64,000 bases of DNA from Alkaliphilus transvaalensis ATCC 700919 (GCF_000621485.1 NZ_JHYF01000013.1:1-64000), one strand, 5' to 3'; positions 51,093-61,475 are shown, numbered from the stretch's first letter. Numbers and translations: made by a program. The notes: generated by a model not told the origin, from the sequence alone.

Positions 51093-51611
51093 TTAAATAA
51101 AAGAACAACCTAATTTTTTCAGCGACATTAATCCCTCTATGTTATCTACGGTCATATTCTTAACTGGGTCTTTCCTTACTCTGAAGTTAAGCCTTTTGGG
51201 ATTAATACCGCTGACAATAATGCTTTTTTCTATATCGGTAATTATTGTTGCAAAACTTAAACTACCAATGGAGACATTTACAAATAAACTAATATTTTTT
51301 CTTACCATCAACATATCAATTGCCTGTTGAATTGTCCAGTAGTCTATTTGACTTATTATATTAGTATCCTTTATTATCTGTGTAATATCTCCTAGATCAT
51401 CTATATTTCCTTCAGAATCTGCCCTTTGAAGTAAAAACTCATAGCAGCAGATTCCCTCTCTAGTCTCATAAATAGGATAGTAATTCAACTTAAAGTAGTT
51501 TTGCTTACCTTCTGTATCATTTGAAGCTAATCTTGATCCATTTTTTAAAATCAAAGTGAAATCATCAAAATAAATCAATAGGTCGTTATTTTTATTCTGT
51601 TTAATTGCCAT
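51093..51611 (-). CDS. Truncated, non-catalytic EAL-like protein
   Basis: This 172-residue protein parallels the first 60 percent of the EAL protein at 47889, with CCYEFLLQRADSEGNI, SQIDYWTIQQAI and SLFVNVSIGSL. It ends SLKKLGCSFI, exactly where EAL domains continue into the DDFGSG metal-site loop. The second glutamate motif (FEITET) is replaced by FRVRKD. It cannot be a phosphodiesterase. It may be a decaying gene or a small binding/regulatory subunit; a good ribosome site (AGAGGT) and clean codons favour some use. It lies between a chemoreceptor and the PAS-kinase-like gene, on the same strand. Confidence 0.7.
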   Translation of the reverse strand: MAIKQNKNNDLLIYFDDFTLILKNGSRLASNDTEGKQNYFKLNYYPIYETREGICCYEFLLQRADSEGNIDDLGDITQIIKDTNIISQIDYWTIQQAIDMLMVRKNISLFVNVSIGSLSFATIITDIEKSIIVSGINPKRLNFRVRKDPVKNMTVDNIEGLMSLKKLGCSFI

Positions 51612-51639
51612 ACTAGACCTCTTTATAGGAAGCTACTAA

Positions 51640-53643
51640 TTATACTTTAAACTTATTAGTTAAGTTATTAAGATTCTCGGCCATTTGAGATAATTTTATT
51701 GAGGCTTGATTCACTTCATTTAAAGATAAACTGGTATGTTCAGTCCCCTTGGCTACTTCTTGTACTCCAGAAGAACTCTGAGTAATGCTAATAGTTACTT
51801 CTTCTATGGCTTGTGCCACTTGTGAAACAATTTCATTTACCTGTGATCCATTAGTTGCTGCTTCGTTAGTAAGGTTATAGAAGCCTAATGCATCATCCTT
51901 ATAGGCATTGGCAGTTTCTAAAAATGCTTTATAGTCCTTTTCCACATCATTGTTCATAAAGGTTAAAAGCTCATTTGTATCTTCTGTTAGTCCATTTATT
52001 GCAAGTTGCACCTGCTGAGTTACATTTTGTATGTTGATTACTGCACTAGAGGATTCTTCGGCTAATTTTCTAACTTCTTCGGCAACTACGGCAAAACCTC
52101 TCCCCTGTTCACCTGCCCTTGCTGCTTCAATTGCGGCATTTAATGCTAATAGATTCGTCTGGGCACTAATGTCAGAAATCATACCCGCCATATGGGATAT
52201 CTCATTAATAATTTTGGATTTTTCGATAGCCTCCAATAAACGTCCTTCTAAATTACTTAATTTAGTTTGGGCAATCTTTTGGTTTTTCACTACTTCTTCA
52301 TATACAGCCATTGCTTTTTCTTCTATTTCCATAGCTCTTTGATTACCTGAGTGCATTTGGTCATTTAATGAATTTACTGAGGCTCGCATCTCTTCGCTGG
52401 AGGCATTTATTTCTTCAGCAGCAGCAGAAACTTGTTGTAACGTAGCAGCGATCTCTTCGGTAGAAGCAGAAACCTCCTCCATATCGTAGGTTGAATTATT
52501 ACTGATTTGGGTTAATTGATCACTAGAAGCAGCAACCTCCTCTGATAAGGCTACAATACCACCAATTAATTCTCTATAATTATTTACCATAACCTGATAA
52601 GACCTCGCTAAAACGCCAAATTCATCTTTACGAAGCTGATAGACTTCGGGCACTTCGCAACTTAAGTCTCCATCTGCCAGTATTTTAGTAAACTCAGTAG
52701 CTGAAATTAATGGTTTACTTATGTTTCTAGCAATAAAGAACATAATAATAGCCCCTATTATACTGAAAATTGCTCCAGCTACAAAAAAAACATATCTCAA
52801 AATCAGTATCTGGGCCATCACTTCTCTTTCTTGTGCTACCACAGCAATTGACCATGGAGTCCCTACAACAGGGGCGTATCCGATATAACGTGTTTCCCCT
52901 TCAAATTTAAACGCATCAAAACCTCTTTTACCGGAAACCATTTGACCTTTAATATTAGCTATAGGAATCTTGGTGGGATCTTCCTTTGCTTCTTCTATAA
53001 AATTCGTTCTATTAAGTACTAATTCTTCGTTCATATGGGCAATAAAGGTTCCATCGGATCCTAATACAAAACCATAGCCTGTTTCTCCAAAGGATATTTC
53101 ATTGGTAATGGCATTTAAACTATTACCATCTTCAATCATTGCTAAAACCCCTATGATCTGTCCATTGCTTCTAATGGGTGTTGAATAGTTAAGGATTAAA
53201 TTATCATCTACTAAGCTAACCATTGGCTCTGTTACAAAAGATTTACCCTTCATCGCTTCGATAAAATATTCACGACCACTAATATCCAGTACGCCTCCAT
53301 CAGCCGCCATTGCTAACCCCGATGCATCTGCCATAATTAAAGGAACCCCTAAACTTTCAGCAAATTCATTATTAATGGCTTCAATTTTTTCTGCATTACT
53401 TAAACTCTCATCCTTAAAAATGCTATTATCTGCTATTACTTCAAGTAATCTAATATGTCCATCTAATTCCTTTCTAATAATTAATGATCCTTTAAAAGCC
53501 ATTTCTTGCAGGGATTTCTCCACCTCTCCCTCAACTGATTCGGCTGCAAAATAATATCCCAGCAAGCCTAAACCTCCACTAAGAACTAATAATAGCGTAC
53601 ATACAATACCAATAAGCTTAACAGAAAACTTTCTTACTCTCAT
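51640..53643 (-). CDS. Methyl-accepting chemotaxis protein with Cache-type sensor
   Basis: This 667-residue receptor has a first membrane helix at about 8-32, a Cache-like extracellular sensor ([35 protein letters not shown]), a second helix at about 280-305 and a HAMP domain. The signalling coil has the tip [19 protein letters not shown]. The open frame reaches 53754, but the ATG at 53643 has GGAGGAATTTAGCT before it and gives the expected basic start, [10 protein letters not shown]. It may be the input of the kinase/regulator genes that follow. Confidence 0.92.
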   Translation of the reverse strand: MRVRKFSVKLIGIVCTLLLVLSGGLGLLGYYFAAESVEGEVEKSLQEMAFKGSLIIRKELDGHIRLLEVIADNSIFKDESLSNAEKIEAINNEFAESLGVPLIMADASGLAMAADGGVLDISGREYFIEAMKGKSFVTEPMVSLVDDNLILNYSTPIRSNGQIIGVLAMIEDGNSLNAITNEISFGETGYGFVLGSDGTFIAHMNEELVLNRTNFIEEAKEDPTKIPIANIKGQMVSGKRGFDAFKFEGETRYIGYAPVVGTPWSIAVVAQEREVMAQILILRYVFFVAGAIFSIIGAIIMFFIARNISKPLISATEFTKILADGDLSCEVPEVYQLRKDEFGVLARSYQVMVNNYRELIGGIVALSEEVAASSDQLTQISNNSTYDMEEVSASTEEIAATLQQVSAAAEEINASSEEMRASVNSLNDQMHSGNQRAMEIEEKAMAVYEEVVKNQKIAQTKLSNLEGRLLEAIEKSKIINEISHMAGMISDISAQTNLLALNAAIEAARAGEQGRGFAVVAEEVRKLAEESSSAVINIQNVTQQVQLAINGLTEDTNELLTFMNNDVEKDYKAFLETANAYKDDALGFYNLTNEAATNGSQVNEIVSQVAQAIEEVTISITQSSSGVQEVAKGTEHTSLSLNEVNQASIKLSQMAENLNNLTNKFKV

Positions 53644-53762
53644 AGCTAAATTCCTCCACTTCATTTTCATTTTTCGACATATTTCTGCATATTTTTCAAT
53701 TTTGTTACTACAATTATAATCTAGAATTGAATTTGTGGATATTATCTTTAACAACTAAAAAA

Positions 53763-53803
53763 AAGAGTAAGCTATTATCCATAGGAGATAATAGTCTACT
53801 CTT
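53763..53803 (-). terminator. Terminator overlapping the REC-PucR stop
   Basis: AGAGTAGACTATTATC pairs with GATAATAGCTTACTCT (one mismatch) around a short loop; the T-run lies on the minus strand. It includes the last codons of the gene at 53796. Confidence 0.78.
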
Positions 53804-55010
53804 CTTTTTGACTTCTTTCTTGATTTAGTTTATGAAGTTTTATGGCTATTCCAAGATTTAATCTAGTTTCGTAGTCCTCTAATGAGATCTCCAATAGCTC
53901 TTCTATCCGTTTTCTTCGGAATACAATCGTCTTGGGATGTATAAAAAGGCTTGAAGCAGCTTCTTTAAGACTTTGATTTTTTAAAAGGGCATGTAGGGTA
54001 TTTATAAGTTCCGTTCCTTTCTTCTGATCATAATCGATTAGCTTTCCAATATAATCTTCTAAAAAATTTCTACAATACTCTTCATCCTTAATAATGGTTA
54101 ATAATTGAAATACTCCTATGTCCTTAAAATAAGATATATGATTGACATTCTTATTTTCAATATTTTCAACCATTAGAGCTTGCTGGGCCTCATGATAGCA
54201 TTTTTTAATGGCATTAATTCCTTTGTGTATTTTACTGACTCCCATTACATAAGAAAGCTTTGGAGAATATTTAGTCAAGACCTCTTTTATGTGCTGTACA
54301 GTATTAACAAGTATGTCCTTTTCTTCTAAGCTTACCTCTTGATGGATAATTCCTATAAATTTCTCCCTATCCCATAGGATATAGTTAGACATTAATTTGG
54401 CTAGTTTTTCAAACTCAATAGATTCTTCTCCTGTACTCGTCAATAAGCAACAAAACATTGGAGCCTGTAAATCGATATCTAACAGGGTAGCCTCTCTAAT
54501 ATGCTTTTCTGTAATATTAATGTCCCCTTCAATCAACTTGCTAAGGAAAATACTTCTTTGAGCTTGCTTCTTCTCATTAATCATATTCACTTCATGATCA
54601 TTTTTTAATAAAAAATTAAATAATTGATCCTGTTGAGCTTTTTGATCTAGTGCGTCATAAATTACATTAACAAGTTTTTCATTTTCCCAAGGTTTAGAGA
54701 TATATCGAAAAATGATTCCGTTATTAATTGCAGAGATAAATACTTCTATGTCAGAGTGGCTTGACATTAATATCCTTATCGTTTTAGGAGATATATTTTT
54801 AACTTCTGCCAATAGTTGAATCCCCTCCATTAATGGCATTCTTTGGTCACTAATAATTACATCAATGTCCTTATCTTTAATAATCGCCAACCCTTCCACT
54901 GGTGATGTTGTCGAATAAACCTCAAGCTTATACTGCATAAGCAAACGTTTTATCGCCCGCAAAATGTTAACTTCGTCATCAACAATTAAAACACTTGGCA
55001 TTCTATCCAT
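53796..55010 (-). CDS. Response regulator with PucR/CdaR-type C-terminal domain
   Basis: This 404-residue protein has a receiver domain (1-120; D55 in VIISDQRMP, lysine in YISKPW) of the kind seen in HupR/RpfG-like proteins. A middle region (about 150-330) has the layout of the CdaR GGDEF-like domain, with KLSYVMGVSKIHKGINAIKKCYHEAQQAL. The PucR C-terminal helix-turn-helix (about 345-395) reads LKEAASSLFIHPKTIVFRRKRI. CdaR/PucR factors usually sense metabolites; here phospho-relay input replaces that. It follows the REC-HDOD gene by 26 bases. Confidence 0.8.
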   Translation of the reverse strand: MDRMPSVLIVDDEVNILRAIKRLLMQYKLEVYSTTSPVEGLAIIKDKDIDVIISDQRMPLMEGIQLLAEVKNISPKTIRILMSSHSDIEVFISAINNGIIFRYISKPWENEKLVNVIYDALDQKAQQDQLFNFLLKNDHEVNMINEKKQAQRSIFLSKLIEGDINITEKHIREATLLDIDLQAPMFCCLLTSTGEESIEFEKLAKLMSNYILWDREKFIGIIHQEVSLEEKDILVNTVQHIKEVLTKYSPKLSYVMGVSKIHKGINAIKKCYHEAQQALMVENIENKNVNHISYFKDIGVFQLLTIIKDEEYCRNFLEDYIGKLIDYDQKKGTELINTLHALLKNQSLKEAASSLFIHPKTIVFRRKRIEELLEISLEDYETRLNLGIAIKLHKLNQERSQKEE

Positions 55011-55036
55011 TTTTCCACCCCTTTACTTAGGGTAAT

Positions 55037-56215
55037 TTACTCCCTTTGTAGCTCTTTATAAATTCTTTCTTCTAATACTTCCCTTTTAATATTTAGAAAA
55101 TCAAAAACCTCTAAATTAACCTTCTCTCCCCAAGGAAAATTTAGTAATTTTGCTGCATAATAATCTGCTAAATGTATGACGGAAGCTAATTCCTTATTAA
55201 TCACATTTTCTTTTAATGGGACATGATGAAAAAGAATTGCTTCCACTAGGTTATAGGGTAACCCCCACCAGTTTAAAAGATATCCACTTATTTCTTGATG
55301 GGTTACTCCAAAAACACCTTTTTCTATTTCATGAAGGGAAATTTGATCTTTTTCAGCTATGGCAATTACACCCTCATATTCCTTTGGGCAATTATTCAAC
55401 AATACAATTCTACCAATTTCATTCAATAGACCTATACAAGAGCTATCGGGTGGTATTTCTTTAAATAAGAACTTAGAATAGATCAAACTACAGATTTGAT
55501 TAGTTAGTAATGAGTGTTTTGAAAATAGTTCGTTGATCTTTGAGAGTCTAATATTAAGATTGCTTTTATAAGATATACTTGCAACAAGAGCAATGTTTTT
55601 TACATTAGTTAATCCAATATAGGTAATTGCCTTCTTTAAAGAGGCGGTTTTGATATTTAAAAAGGCAGAGTTAACAAGACGTAATATAGACGCCACAATA
55701 GCAGGATCCTTCATTAATAGCTCTTCAATTTCTCTAATATTAACCTCTTCATCAATTAAATTGCATAGCTTGGTATAAATAGAGTTAAAGGTGGGTAATT
55801 CCTCAAGATATTTAATTGTTTTCAACATTTCATGGCTGGTTAAAATATGGTTCAACTCAAAAACCTGATGAATATTCTTTAACAATTCATCATTATTCCA
55901 TGGTTTACGAACATACATTTTTGCTAAATTATTCTGTATTAATTGAAAAATTTTCTTTTCATCTGTAAATCCGCTCAAAACTAACCGAATCACTTCTGGA
56001 TAATTACGTTTAACCGCTTCTAATAACTGAAAGCCATCCATCTCTGGCATTCTAATATCGGTGATTATTAAATCAATTTTTTCTTTTTCCAAAAGTTCAA
56101 GGGCAGACATTCCATCTACAGCAATAAATATTTCATAATCACTTTTTAGAAATACCCGCTTTAAACTCTTCAAAATTTGTTCTTCGTCATCTACTAAGAG
56201 TATCTTTTTTTTCAT
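55037..56215 (-). CDS. Response regulator with HDOD domain
   Basis: This 392-residue protein has a receiver domain (1-120; D53 in LIITDIRMPEMDGF, lysine in YVRKPW) followed by an HDOD domain (about 135-340; LPTFNSIYTKLCNLI, MKDPAIVASILRLVNSAF, KKAITYIGLTNVKNIAL, YLLNWWGLPYNLVEAILFHH). HDOD domains are catalytically silent HD relatives that act in signalling complexes. It sits between a PAS-GAF-PAS kinase and the REC-PucR regulator, all on one strand with short gaps, so the three are probably one phosphorelay. Confidence 0.88.
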   Translation of the reverse strand: MKKKILLVDDEEQILKSLKRVFLKSDYEIFIAVDGMSALELLEKEKIDLIITDIRMPEMDGFQLLEAVKRNYPEVIRLVLSGFTDEKKIFQLIQNNLAKMYVRKPWNNDELLKNIHQVFELNHILTSHEMLKTIKYLEELPTFNSIYTKLCNLIDEEVNIREIEELLMKDPAIVASILRLVNSAFLNIKTASLKKAITYIGLTNVKNIALVASISYKSNLNIRLSKINELFSKHSLLTNQICSLIYSKFLFKEIPPDSSCIGLLNEIGRIVLLNNCPKEYEGVIAIAEKDQISLHEIEKGVFGVTHQEISGYLLNWWGLPYNLVEAILFHHVPLKENVINKELASVIHLADYYAAKLLNFPWGEKVNLEVFDFLNIKREVLEERIYKELQRE

Positions 56216-56253
56216 TTAATACCCCCTTCTGTACCTATATCGAAATTTTATAC

Positions 56254-58380
56254 TTATTCGCTAACAATAGGAAATTTGAGAGTAAATTTTGTTCCAACAT
56301 GTAAAGTACTTTCTACATCTATTTCTCCATGATGTTTATTAACCATAATATCATAGACAATACTTAATCCTAGTCCGGTACCTTCACCTACTGGTTTAGT
56401 AGTAAAGAAAGGATTAAATATTTTTCTAATATTTTCTTCTGCAATACCAATCCCGTTGTCTTCTATTTCACAGTACACAAAATCCCTATCGTGATAGGTA
56501 GTTACTTTAATTAATCCTTTTTTGCTTTCATTTTGATATTTAGCTTTTATTGCATAGGCTGCATTTAATATAAGGTTTAGAATTATTTGGTTGATTTGGC
56601 CTGGCATCCCCTTAATTTTAGGAATAGGATTTAAGCAACTGCTAATCACTGTGTGATACTTATATTCATTAATTGCCACATTTAAAGTGCTTTTGATTCC
56701 TTCATGGAGATCAAAATCTTTTAATTCTAAAAATTCGTCAACCCTTGCAAAAATACTTAATCCTTTTACAATATCTTCAACCCTTTGTAGTCCCTCCTGT
56801 ATATCCTTTAAAATTTCAGGCAGATCTTCCATGATATACTCAATGGCATTCTGCTTTTCCAAATCTTCTATTTCATCAAGTCTAACCCTTACATCCTTCG
56901 TTAAATCCAATGCTTTTAGGTATACCATAACTTCTTTTTGTTTATGAATATTAATGGATAATGTTTCTAAAAAGTTTTGTAAAGTACTACAATTACTTAT
57001 GATAAACCCTAAGGGATTATTAATTTCATGAGCTACACCTGCAGCTAACTGCCCGATGGCAGCTAATTGTTCCTGTTGTATTAACCTACTTTGAGTTTCC
57101 TTAAGCTTTATGATCGTCTCCTGTAAAATCTCATTCTTTTGCTTTATAGCCTTATCCATAAGTACCCGTTCCGATATATCTCTTCCCAAAGTCATAACTA
57201 CAGCCTCATTCCCTAAATTCAACAAATGAGAATTCATTTCGAGGGTTATTTTTGAACCACCTTTAATAATTATATCCATCTCATAGGTGATGTGACCACA
57301 TTCCTTAATGATATTTTGTAGGCTAGGGATCTTATCAACAAAGTCTGGCCCACAAATTAACTTAGGATCTATAGCTAGAGCTTCTTCCCTTGTATAACCT
57401 GTCTTCTTACAGGCAAAGTCATTAACTTCAATAAAGCGCATTTGGTCTTCTTCATTAAATGTATGTACACAAATAAAATCATTGGCATTATGGAATAGTT
57501 CCCTAAATTTCTCTTCACTCTTCTTTAATGCCGCTTCTACTTCAATCCGCTCAAAAGCACTACTAAAGATTTCAGAAATGACTTTTAATAGGGAAATATC
57601 CTCTTGATGCCAGCCCGAATTTTCAAAGCTAGTTTCAAATTCAATGAAACCATAAAGTTCTCTCTGTACAAAGATTGGCAGTACCACAGTAGAGCTGGAA
57701 ACGTCCTTTACTAAAATAATTTGTCTTTTATTTAATTGATTTATCCACCCTAGATAAGCATCGGGTGTAATCTTCTCTATATCCTTATCTCCCTTTAGTA
57801 ATTTTTCAACCCGCCATTCGTATATTTTTTCTATACGATTTTCTTTATTACAATAGGAATAGATATGGGCTCTACTGGCTCCACTAAAATGCACCATATC
57901 TTCTAGAGATTTTATAATTGCCTCATCATGATTAGCTAAGCTAATTAATCTCTTGGAGATTTTAGAAATTAGCTTTTCGAAGGCTAACCTACGAATAAAA
58001 GCTTCCTCCACTAATTTTCTTTTTCTGATTGGTTTTGCACTAATGCTAACTGAAATTACTTCTCCTGATTCTTTGTAAATTGGACTATAACAAAACTCAA
58101 ACCAATTCTTTCTCCCTCTTTTGCATTTAAAATCCACTTCATATTCGACTATATTCCCCTTTAGAGCTTCATTTAATGAACACTTAATGTTTTTTCCGTT
58201 GTCTTCGTTAAAATATTTAAAAATTGATTCATTTGCCAGTAATTTCTCTTCAAGTATATCTTCAAAATAGTTATTTGCAACTCGATTAAAACCTAATATA
58301 ATATAGTCCTTACTTACAATTACCAATGCATTTGGACCACTATCAAAAACTCGCTTATAATCTATTTCTTTAATTTCCAT
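56254..58380 (-). CDS. Soluble PAS-GAF-PAS sensor histidine kinase
   Basis: This 708-residue kinase has no membrane helix. In order it has PAS (about 8-120), GAF-like (about 140-280), PAS with PAC (about 285-405) and a coiled linker. The HisKA box reads QLAAGVAHEINNPLGFI (H451), in the style of NtrB/HydH-like kinases. The ATPase domain has NLILNAAYAI, DNGIGI, FFTTKPVGEGTGLGLSIV. All boxes are intact. GGTGGTGATCAA precedes the ATG. It leads the kinase, REC-HDOD, REC-PucR run. Signals are probably cytoplasmic; no cofactor can be named. Confidence 0.92.
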   Translation of the reverse strand: MEIKEIDYKRVFDSGPNALVIVSKDYIILGFNRVANNYFEDILEEKLLANESIFKYFNEDNGKNIKCSLNEALKGNIVEYEVDFKCKRGRKNWFEFCYSPIYKESGEVISVSISAKPIRKRKLVEEAFIRRLAFEKLISKISKRLISLANHDEAIIKSLEDMVHFSGASRAHIYSYCNKENRIEKIYEWRVEKLLKGDKDIEKITPDAYLGWINQLNKRQIILVKDVSSSTVVLPIFVQRELYGFIEFETSFENSGWHQEDISLLKVISEIFSSAFERIEVEAALKKSEEKFRELFHNANDFICVHTFNEEDQMRFIEVNDFACKKTGYTREEALAIDPKLICGPDFVDKIPSLQNIIKECGHITYEMDIIIKGGSKITLEMNSHLLNLGNEAVVMTLGRDISERVLMDKAIKQKNEILQETIIKLKETQSRLIQQEQLAAIGQLAAGVAHEINNPLGFIISNCSTLQNFLETLSINIHKQKEVMVYLKALDLTKDVRVRLDEIEDLEKQNAIEYIMEDLPEILKDIQEGLQRVEDIVKGLSIFARVDEFLELKDFDLHEGIKSTLNVAINEYKYHTVISSCLNPIPKIKGMPGQINQIILNLILNAAYAIKAKYQNESKKGLIKVTTYHDRDFVYCEIEDNGIGIAEENIRKIFNPFFTTKPVGEGTGLGLSIVYDIMVNKHHGEIDVESTLHVGTKFTLKFPIVSE

Positions 58381-58617
58381 TTGATCACCACCAATAATAT
58401 AATCCTAGGGGTTTTATATCCTTATACCCAATTTTTAGAAAACCCATCATATGAAAAGTCAATTAATTGCACATTCATTCCTTTTAATTTGTCAATATTC
58501 TTTAATTATTCACAATTATCTTCTGTTATTTTGAAAATAGTAGAATATATCACTATTATCTATTATCCCATAATTAACAAAAAAATTCATGATGTAATCT
58601 TTGGATATAGTAAAATA

Positions 58618-58663
58618 AAAACCTAACTTGAATTGACTTAATCAACTCAAGTTAGGTTTTTTA
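58618..58663 (-). terminator. proC terminator
   Basis: AACCTAACTTGA pairs perfectly with TCAAGTTAGGTT around a 16-base loop containing AATTGACTTAATCAAC; T-runs occur on both strands. It lies 5 bases behind the proC stop. Confidence 0.85.
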
Positions 58664-58667
58664 ACGT

Positions 58668-59474
58668 TTATTCTGCCAGTTCTTGTATTTTCCTTCCACA
58701 TGCCTCCATCGCTTCAATGACTGCACCTCGAAAGCCTAATTTTTCAAGAGTAGCAACACCTTGTACAGTAACTCCTCCTGGTGATGTTACTAGGTCTTTT
58801 AGTTCTCCTGGATGAAGTTGAAGCTCTAACAACATTTTTGCTGTCCCCAATAATGCTTGGGCAGCAAACTGGTATGCCTTATCTCGTGGAACTCCTTGTA
58901 GGACTGCTCCATCAGCTAGTGCCTCTGCAAATTGAGCAACAAAGGCTGGACTACATCCACTTACAGTTGTAACCATATCGATCATGGCTTCTTCTATTAC
59001 ATCTACTTTACCTATACTATTTAGTAAATCTACCACTAGCTTTAATTCATGATCTAATACCTTCTTATTTTGACTAATTACTGTTATTCCTTCCCTAACA
59101 GCCACTGCAACATTAGGCATAATACGTAAAATTTTCTTATCGGATGTAAAATAGTTTTCTAAGTCTTTGATTGCAATTCCTGCTGCCATCGATACAATGA
59201 TTTGATCATCTCTAACAAAGTCTTTAATTTCTTCTAATACTCCATGATACTGGTCAGGCTTAATACTTAAGAAAATCACATCACTGTTATTAACTAACGC
59301 TAGATTGTCATCACATAAATTAATTCTCTTTTCTTGACTAAAGATCTCTCCTTTACTTCTTGTACGATTAGTAATAAAAATTAATTCGTTGATTCCATCA
59401 AAACTTTCCACTAATCCTGTTATTATAGTTTGGGCCATTTTCCCAACACCGATAAAGCCAATTCGCTTGTCCAT
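58668..59474 (-). CDS. proC: Pyrroline-5-carboxylate reductase
   Basis: This 268-residue enzyme makes proline from 1-pyrroline-5-carboxylate with NAD(P)H, the last step of proline synthesis. It has the N-terminal Rossmann motif IGFIGVGKMAQTI (about 4-16). The dimer domain carries SGCSPAFVAQFAEALADGAV (about 171-190) and the signature HPGELKDLVTSPGGVTVQGV (about 221-240). Its length is normal. AGAGGTGACAGA precedes the ATG. It has its own terminator, so it is probably a single-gene unit; it may also feed Stickland-type proline metabolism, but no reductase genes are in view. Confidence 0.96.
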   Translation of the reverse strand: MDKRIGFIGVGKMAQTIITGLVESFDGINELIFITNRTRSKGEIFSQEKRINLCDDNLALVNNSDVIFLSIKPDQYHGVLEEIKDFVRDDQIIVSMAAGIAIKDLENYFTSDKKILRIMPNVAVAVREGITVISQNKKVLDHELKLVVDLLNSIGKVDVIEEAMIDMVTTVSGCSPAFVAQFAEALADGAVLQGVPRDKAYQFAAQALLGTAKMLLELQLHPGELKDLVTSPGGVTVQGVATLEKLGFRGAVIEAMEACGRKIQELAE

Positions 59475-59570
59475 TCTGTCACCTCTTAATTGAAATTATT
59501 ATTTCCTTAGATTGGAGTCATATTATTTTTTTATTATATCATATTTTTAAAAGTATATTTTTAAAATCAA

Positions 59571-59651
59571 TTAGGTGATCAGGCTTTTATCTGCATTAGT
59601 TCTTGAACATAAAATAAAAACTAAAAGAGTAATAATGTTGATAAAAGACAT
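59571..59651 (-). CDS. Possible very small hydrophobic peptide
   Basis: A 26-codon frame reads as a short hydrophobic stretch (MSFINIITLLVFILCS) followed by RTNADKSLIT. It lies 33 bases behind the ABC exporter gene on the same strand. No good ribosome site is present. It could be a small leader or toxin-like peptide, or chance. Confidence 0.2.
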   Translation of the reverse strand: MSFINIITLLVFILCSRTNADKSLIT

Positions 59652-59684
59652 AATTAAAATTACATTTCTAGTTAACTTAGCTAT

Positions 59685-61457
59685 TTAGACAGCCCTAGTT
59701 TCACTCATATACAATTCTTTATATTGATGATTATTATTAATAATATCTTCATGATAACCATCAACAATAATCGCTCCATGTCGAAGCATTATTATTCTAC
59801 TATTTAATCTTGATACATTTGATAATCTATGACTAATAACTATCTTAATATTTCCTATATCCTCATTTTTTACTAAATCAAACATTTGATATTCCGATAA
59901 GGGGTCTAGGGCAGAGGTTGGCTCATCAAGTATTGTAATTTGTGATTGTCTTAGTAAAGTCCTAGCTATACCTATTTTTTGCCATTGACCGCCTGATAGT
60001 TCCGTTCCACCAAACCAGCTCCCAAGCCTACTATCTAATCCATTAGATAGTTTTTTCACAGTGTCTACTAGTCCCACTTTATTGATAATATTCATAATTA
60101 ACTCATCGTCATCAATAAAATCTTCTTTAGATATTCCAATATTTTCCCTTAAGTTAAACTCATATTTATTAAAATCCTGAAAAAGAACTGCTATTTTACT
60201 ATGATACTCTTTTTTATCTAACTCTTTCAGTTCAATCCCATTTATCTTTATCTCACCTTCATAGTCATCATAAAAACCAGCTAATAACTTTATAATGGTA
60301 GTTTTACCAGATCCATTTTCTCCTATTATACCTAAAGTCTCACCTTTAAGGATTTTAAAACTTACATTTTTAAGACTATATTCAGTCCTCGATTTGTATC
60401 GATAACTGACATTTTTAAACTCTATTTCTGCAATTTCTTCTAATTTAATTTTTCCCTTTGCTTCCTTAGACTGATACTCTAGCAACTTATATAATTCTTC
60501 GATATATAGATTTTCTCTGTATAATTCTATGATTGATCTTAGTATGCCAGTAATATTACTTTGTATTGTAGATAGGGTGTTTATTAATGCTACAATATCT
60601 CCCATTAACATTGTTCCTACAATCGAAATTTTTACCACATTGTATATAACTATAGCACCAACAATCTCGTCAAGAATAGATAAACAGGTTGTTACAGATA
60701 CTTGCTCCTTTAAAATTTTTTTATCTTCGTTAATTATATTTTTATAATTATTCTTAAAGATATTAATTAAATAACCCCACGCATTATAAGATTTCAGTTC
60801 TTTGTAGGCAATATTGTTTGTCATTAAGTAATTGATATAAGATATCTTCCTTCGCTTATCCACTCGATTCATTTCAATTAGATAGCTTTTATGTCCAATA
60901 TAGGCTGTATAGAGGGTATTAGCAATTGGAATAAGTATTATTACAATTAAGATTAATGGATTCCAAAATAAAATTATTGTTGATACACTAATTAGTGCTA
61001 TAGATTGTGTAATAAAATCATTTATAATCATGTAAATATTAAAAAGTCTTGATGAATTACCATCTTGAGCCTTTCTAATCATATTATAAACATTTTCATC
61101 TTCATAATCTAATAAACTGAGGTTTTTGGTTTTTAAAAGAACCCTTTCATTTATTACATAATTTACCTCAATTCGAAATAGGTTGGTAATATAGCTCTTA
61201 AGGTTTGAAATAAGTATGGAAAATACATTTATAGTCAAATAAATCATTAGAGCATTTATGATGATCTCCAAACTATTATTGTTATTCTGTATACTATTAA
61301 TTAATTTTTGCATGGATTTGATTGAAAATAAAGGTATAATTCCTGAAATTATTGTTAATATTGAAACAGATATAAACTGAAGCTTATTAATTCCATAAAC
61401 AAGCTTCAGTGTCTTAAAAAGTTTAATTATTTCTTTGTTAAGTATTGATTTTTTCAT
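59685..61457 (-). CDS. ABC exporter (fused membrane and ATPase domains)
   Basis: This 590-residue half-exporter has six membrane helices in about residues 20-310 and a nucleotide-binding domain (about 335-590), with Walker A GENGSGKTT (about 377-385), signature LSGGQWQK (about 491), Walker B ITILDEPTSALDP (about 509) and switch histidine SHRL (about 541). The Q-W-Q-K form of the signature occurs in exporters of modified peptides (lanthipeptide type). No C39 peptidase domain is present. It lies 18 bases after the ATPase gene at 61476, in a three-gene run that continues beyond the window. Confidence 0.86.
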   Translation of the reverse strand: MKKSILNKEIIKLFKTLKLVYGINKLQFISVSILTIISGIIPLFSIKSMQKLINSIQNNNNSLEIIINALMIYLTINVFSILISNLKSYITNLFRIEVNYVINERVLLKTKNLSLLDYEDENVYNMIRKAQDGNSSRLFNIYMIINDFITQSIALISVSTIILFWNPLILIVIILIPIANTLYTAYIGHKSYLIEMNRVDKRRKISYINYLMTNNIAYKELKSYNAWGYLINIFKNNYKNIINEDKKILKEQVSVTTCLSILDEIVGAIVIYNVVKISIVGTMLMGDIVALINTLSTIQSNITGILRSIIELYRENLYIEELYKLLEYQSKEAKGKIKLEEIAEIEFKNVSYRYKSRTEYSLKNVSFKILKGETLGIIGENGSGKTTIIKLLAGFYDDYEGEIKINGIELKELDKKEYHSKIAVLFQDFNKYEFNLRENIGISKEDFIDDDELIMNIINKVGLVDTVKKLSNGLDSRLGSWFGGTELSGGQWQKIGIARTLLRQSQITILDEPTSALDPLSEYQMFDLVKNEDIGNIKIVISHRLSNVSRLNSRIIMLRHGAIIVDGYHEDIINNNHQYKELYMSETRAV

Positions 61458-61475
61458 ATGCTATCATCCTTGATG

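Noticed and set aside
58381-58626. 81-codon plus-strand frame before proC
   Set aside because: It overlaps the kinase's upstream region and ends at the proC terminator; no ribosome site and AT-driven composition.
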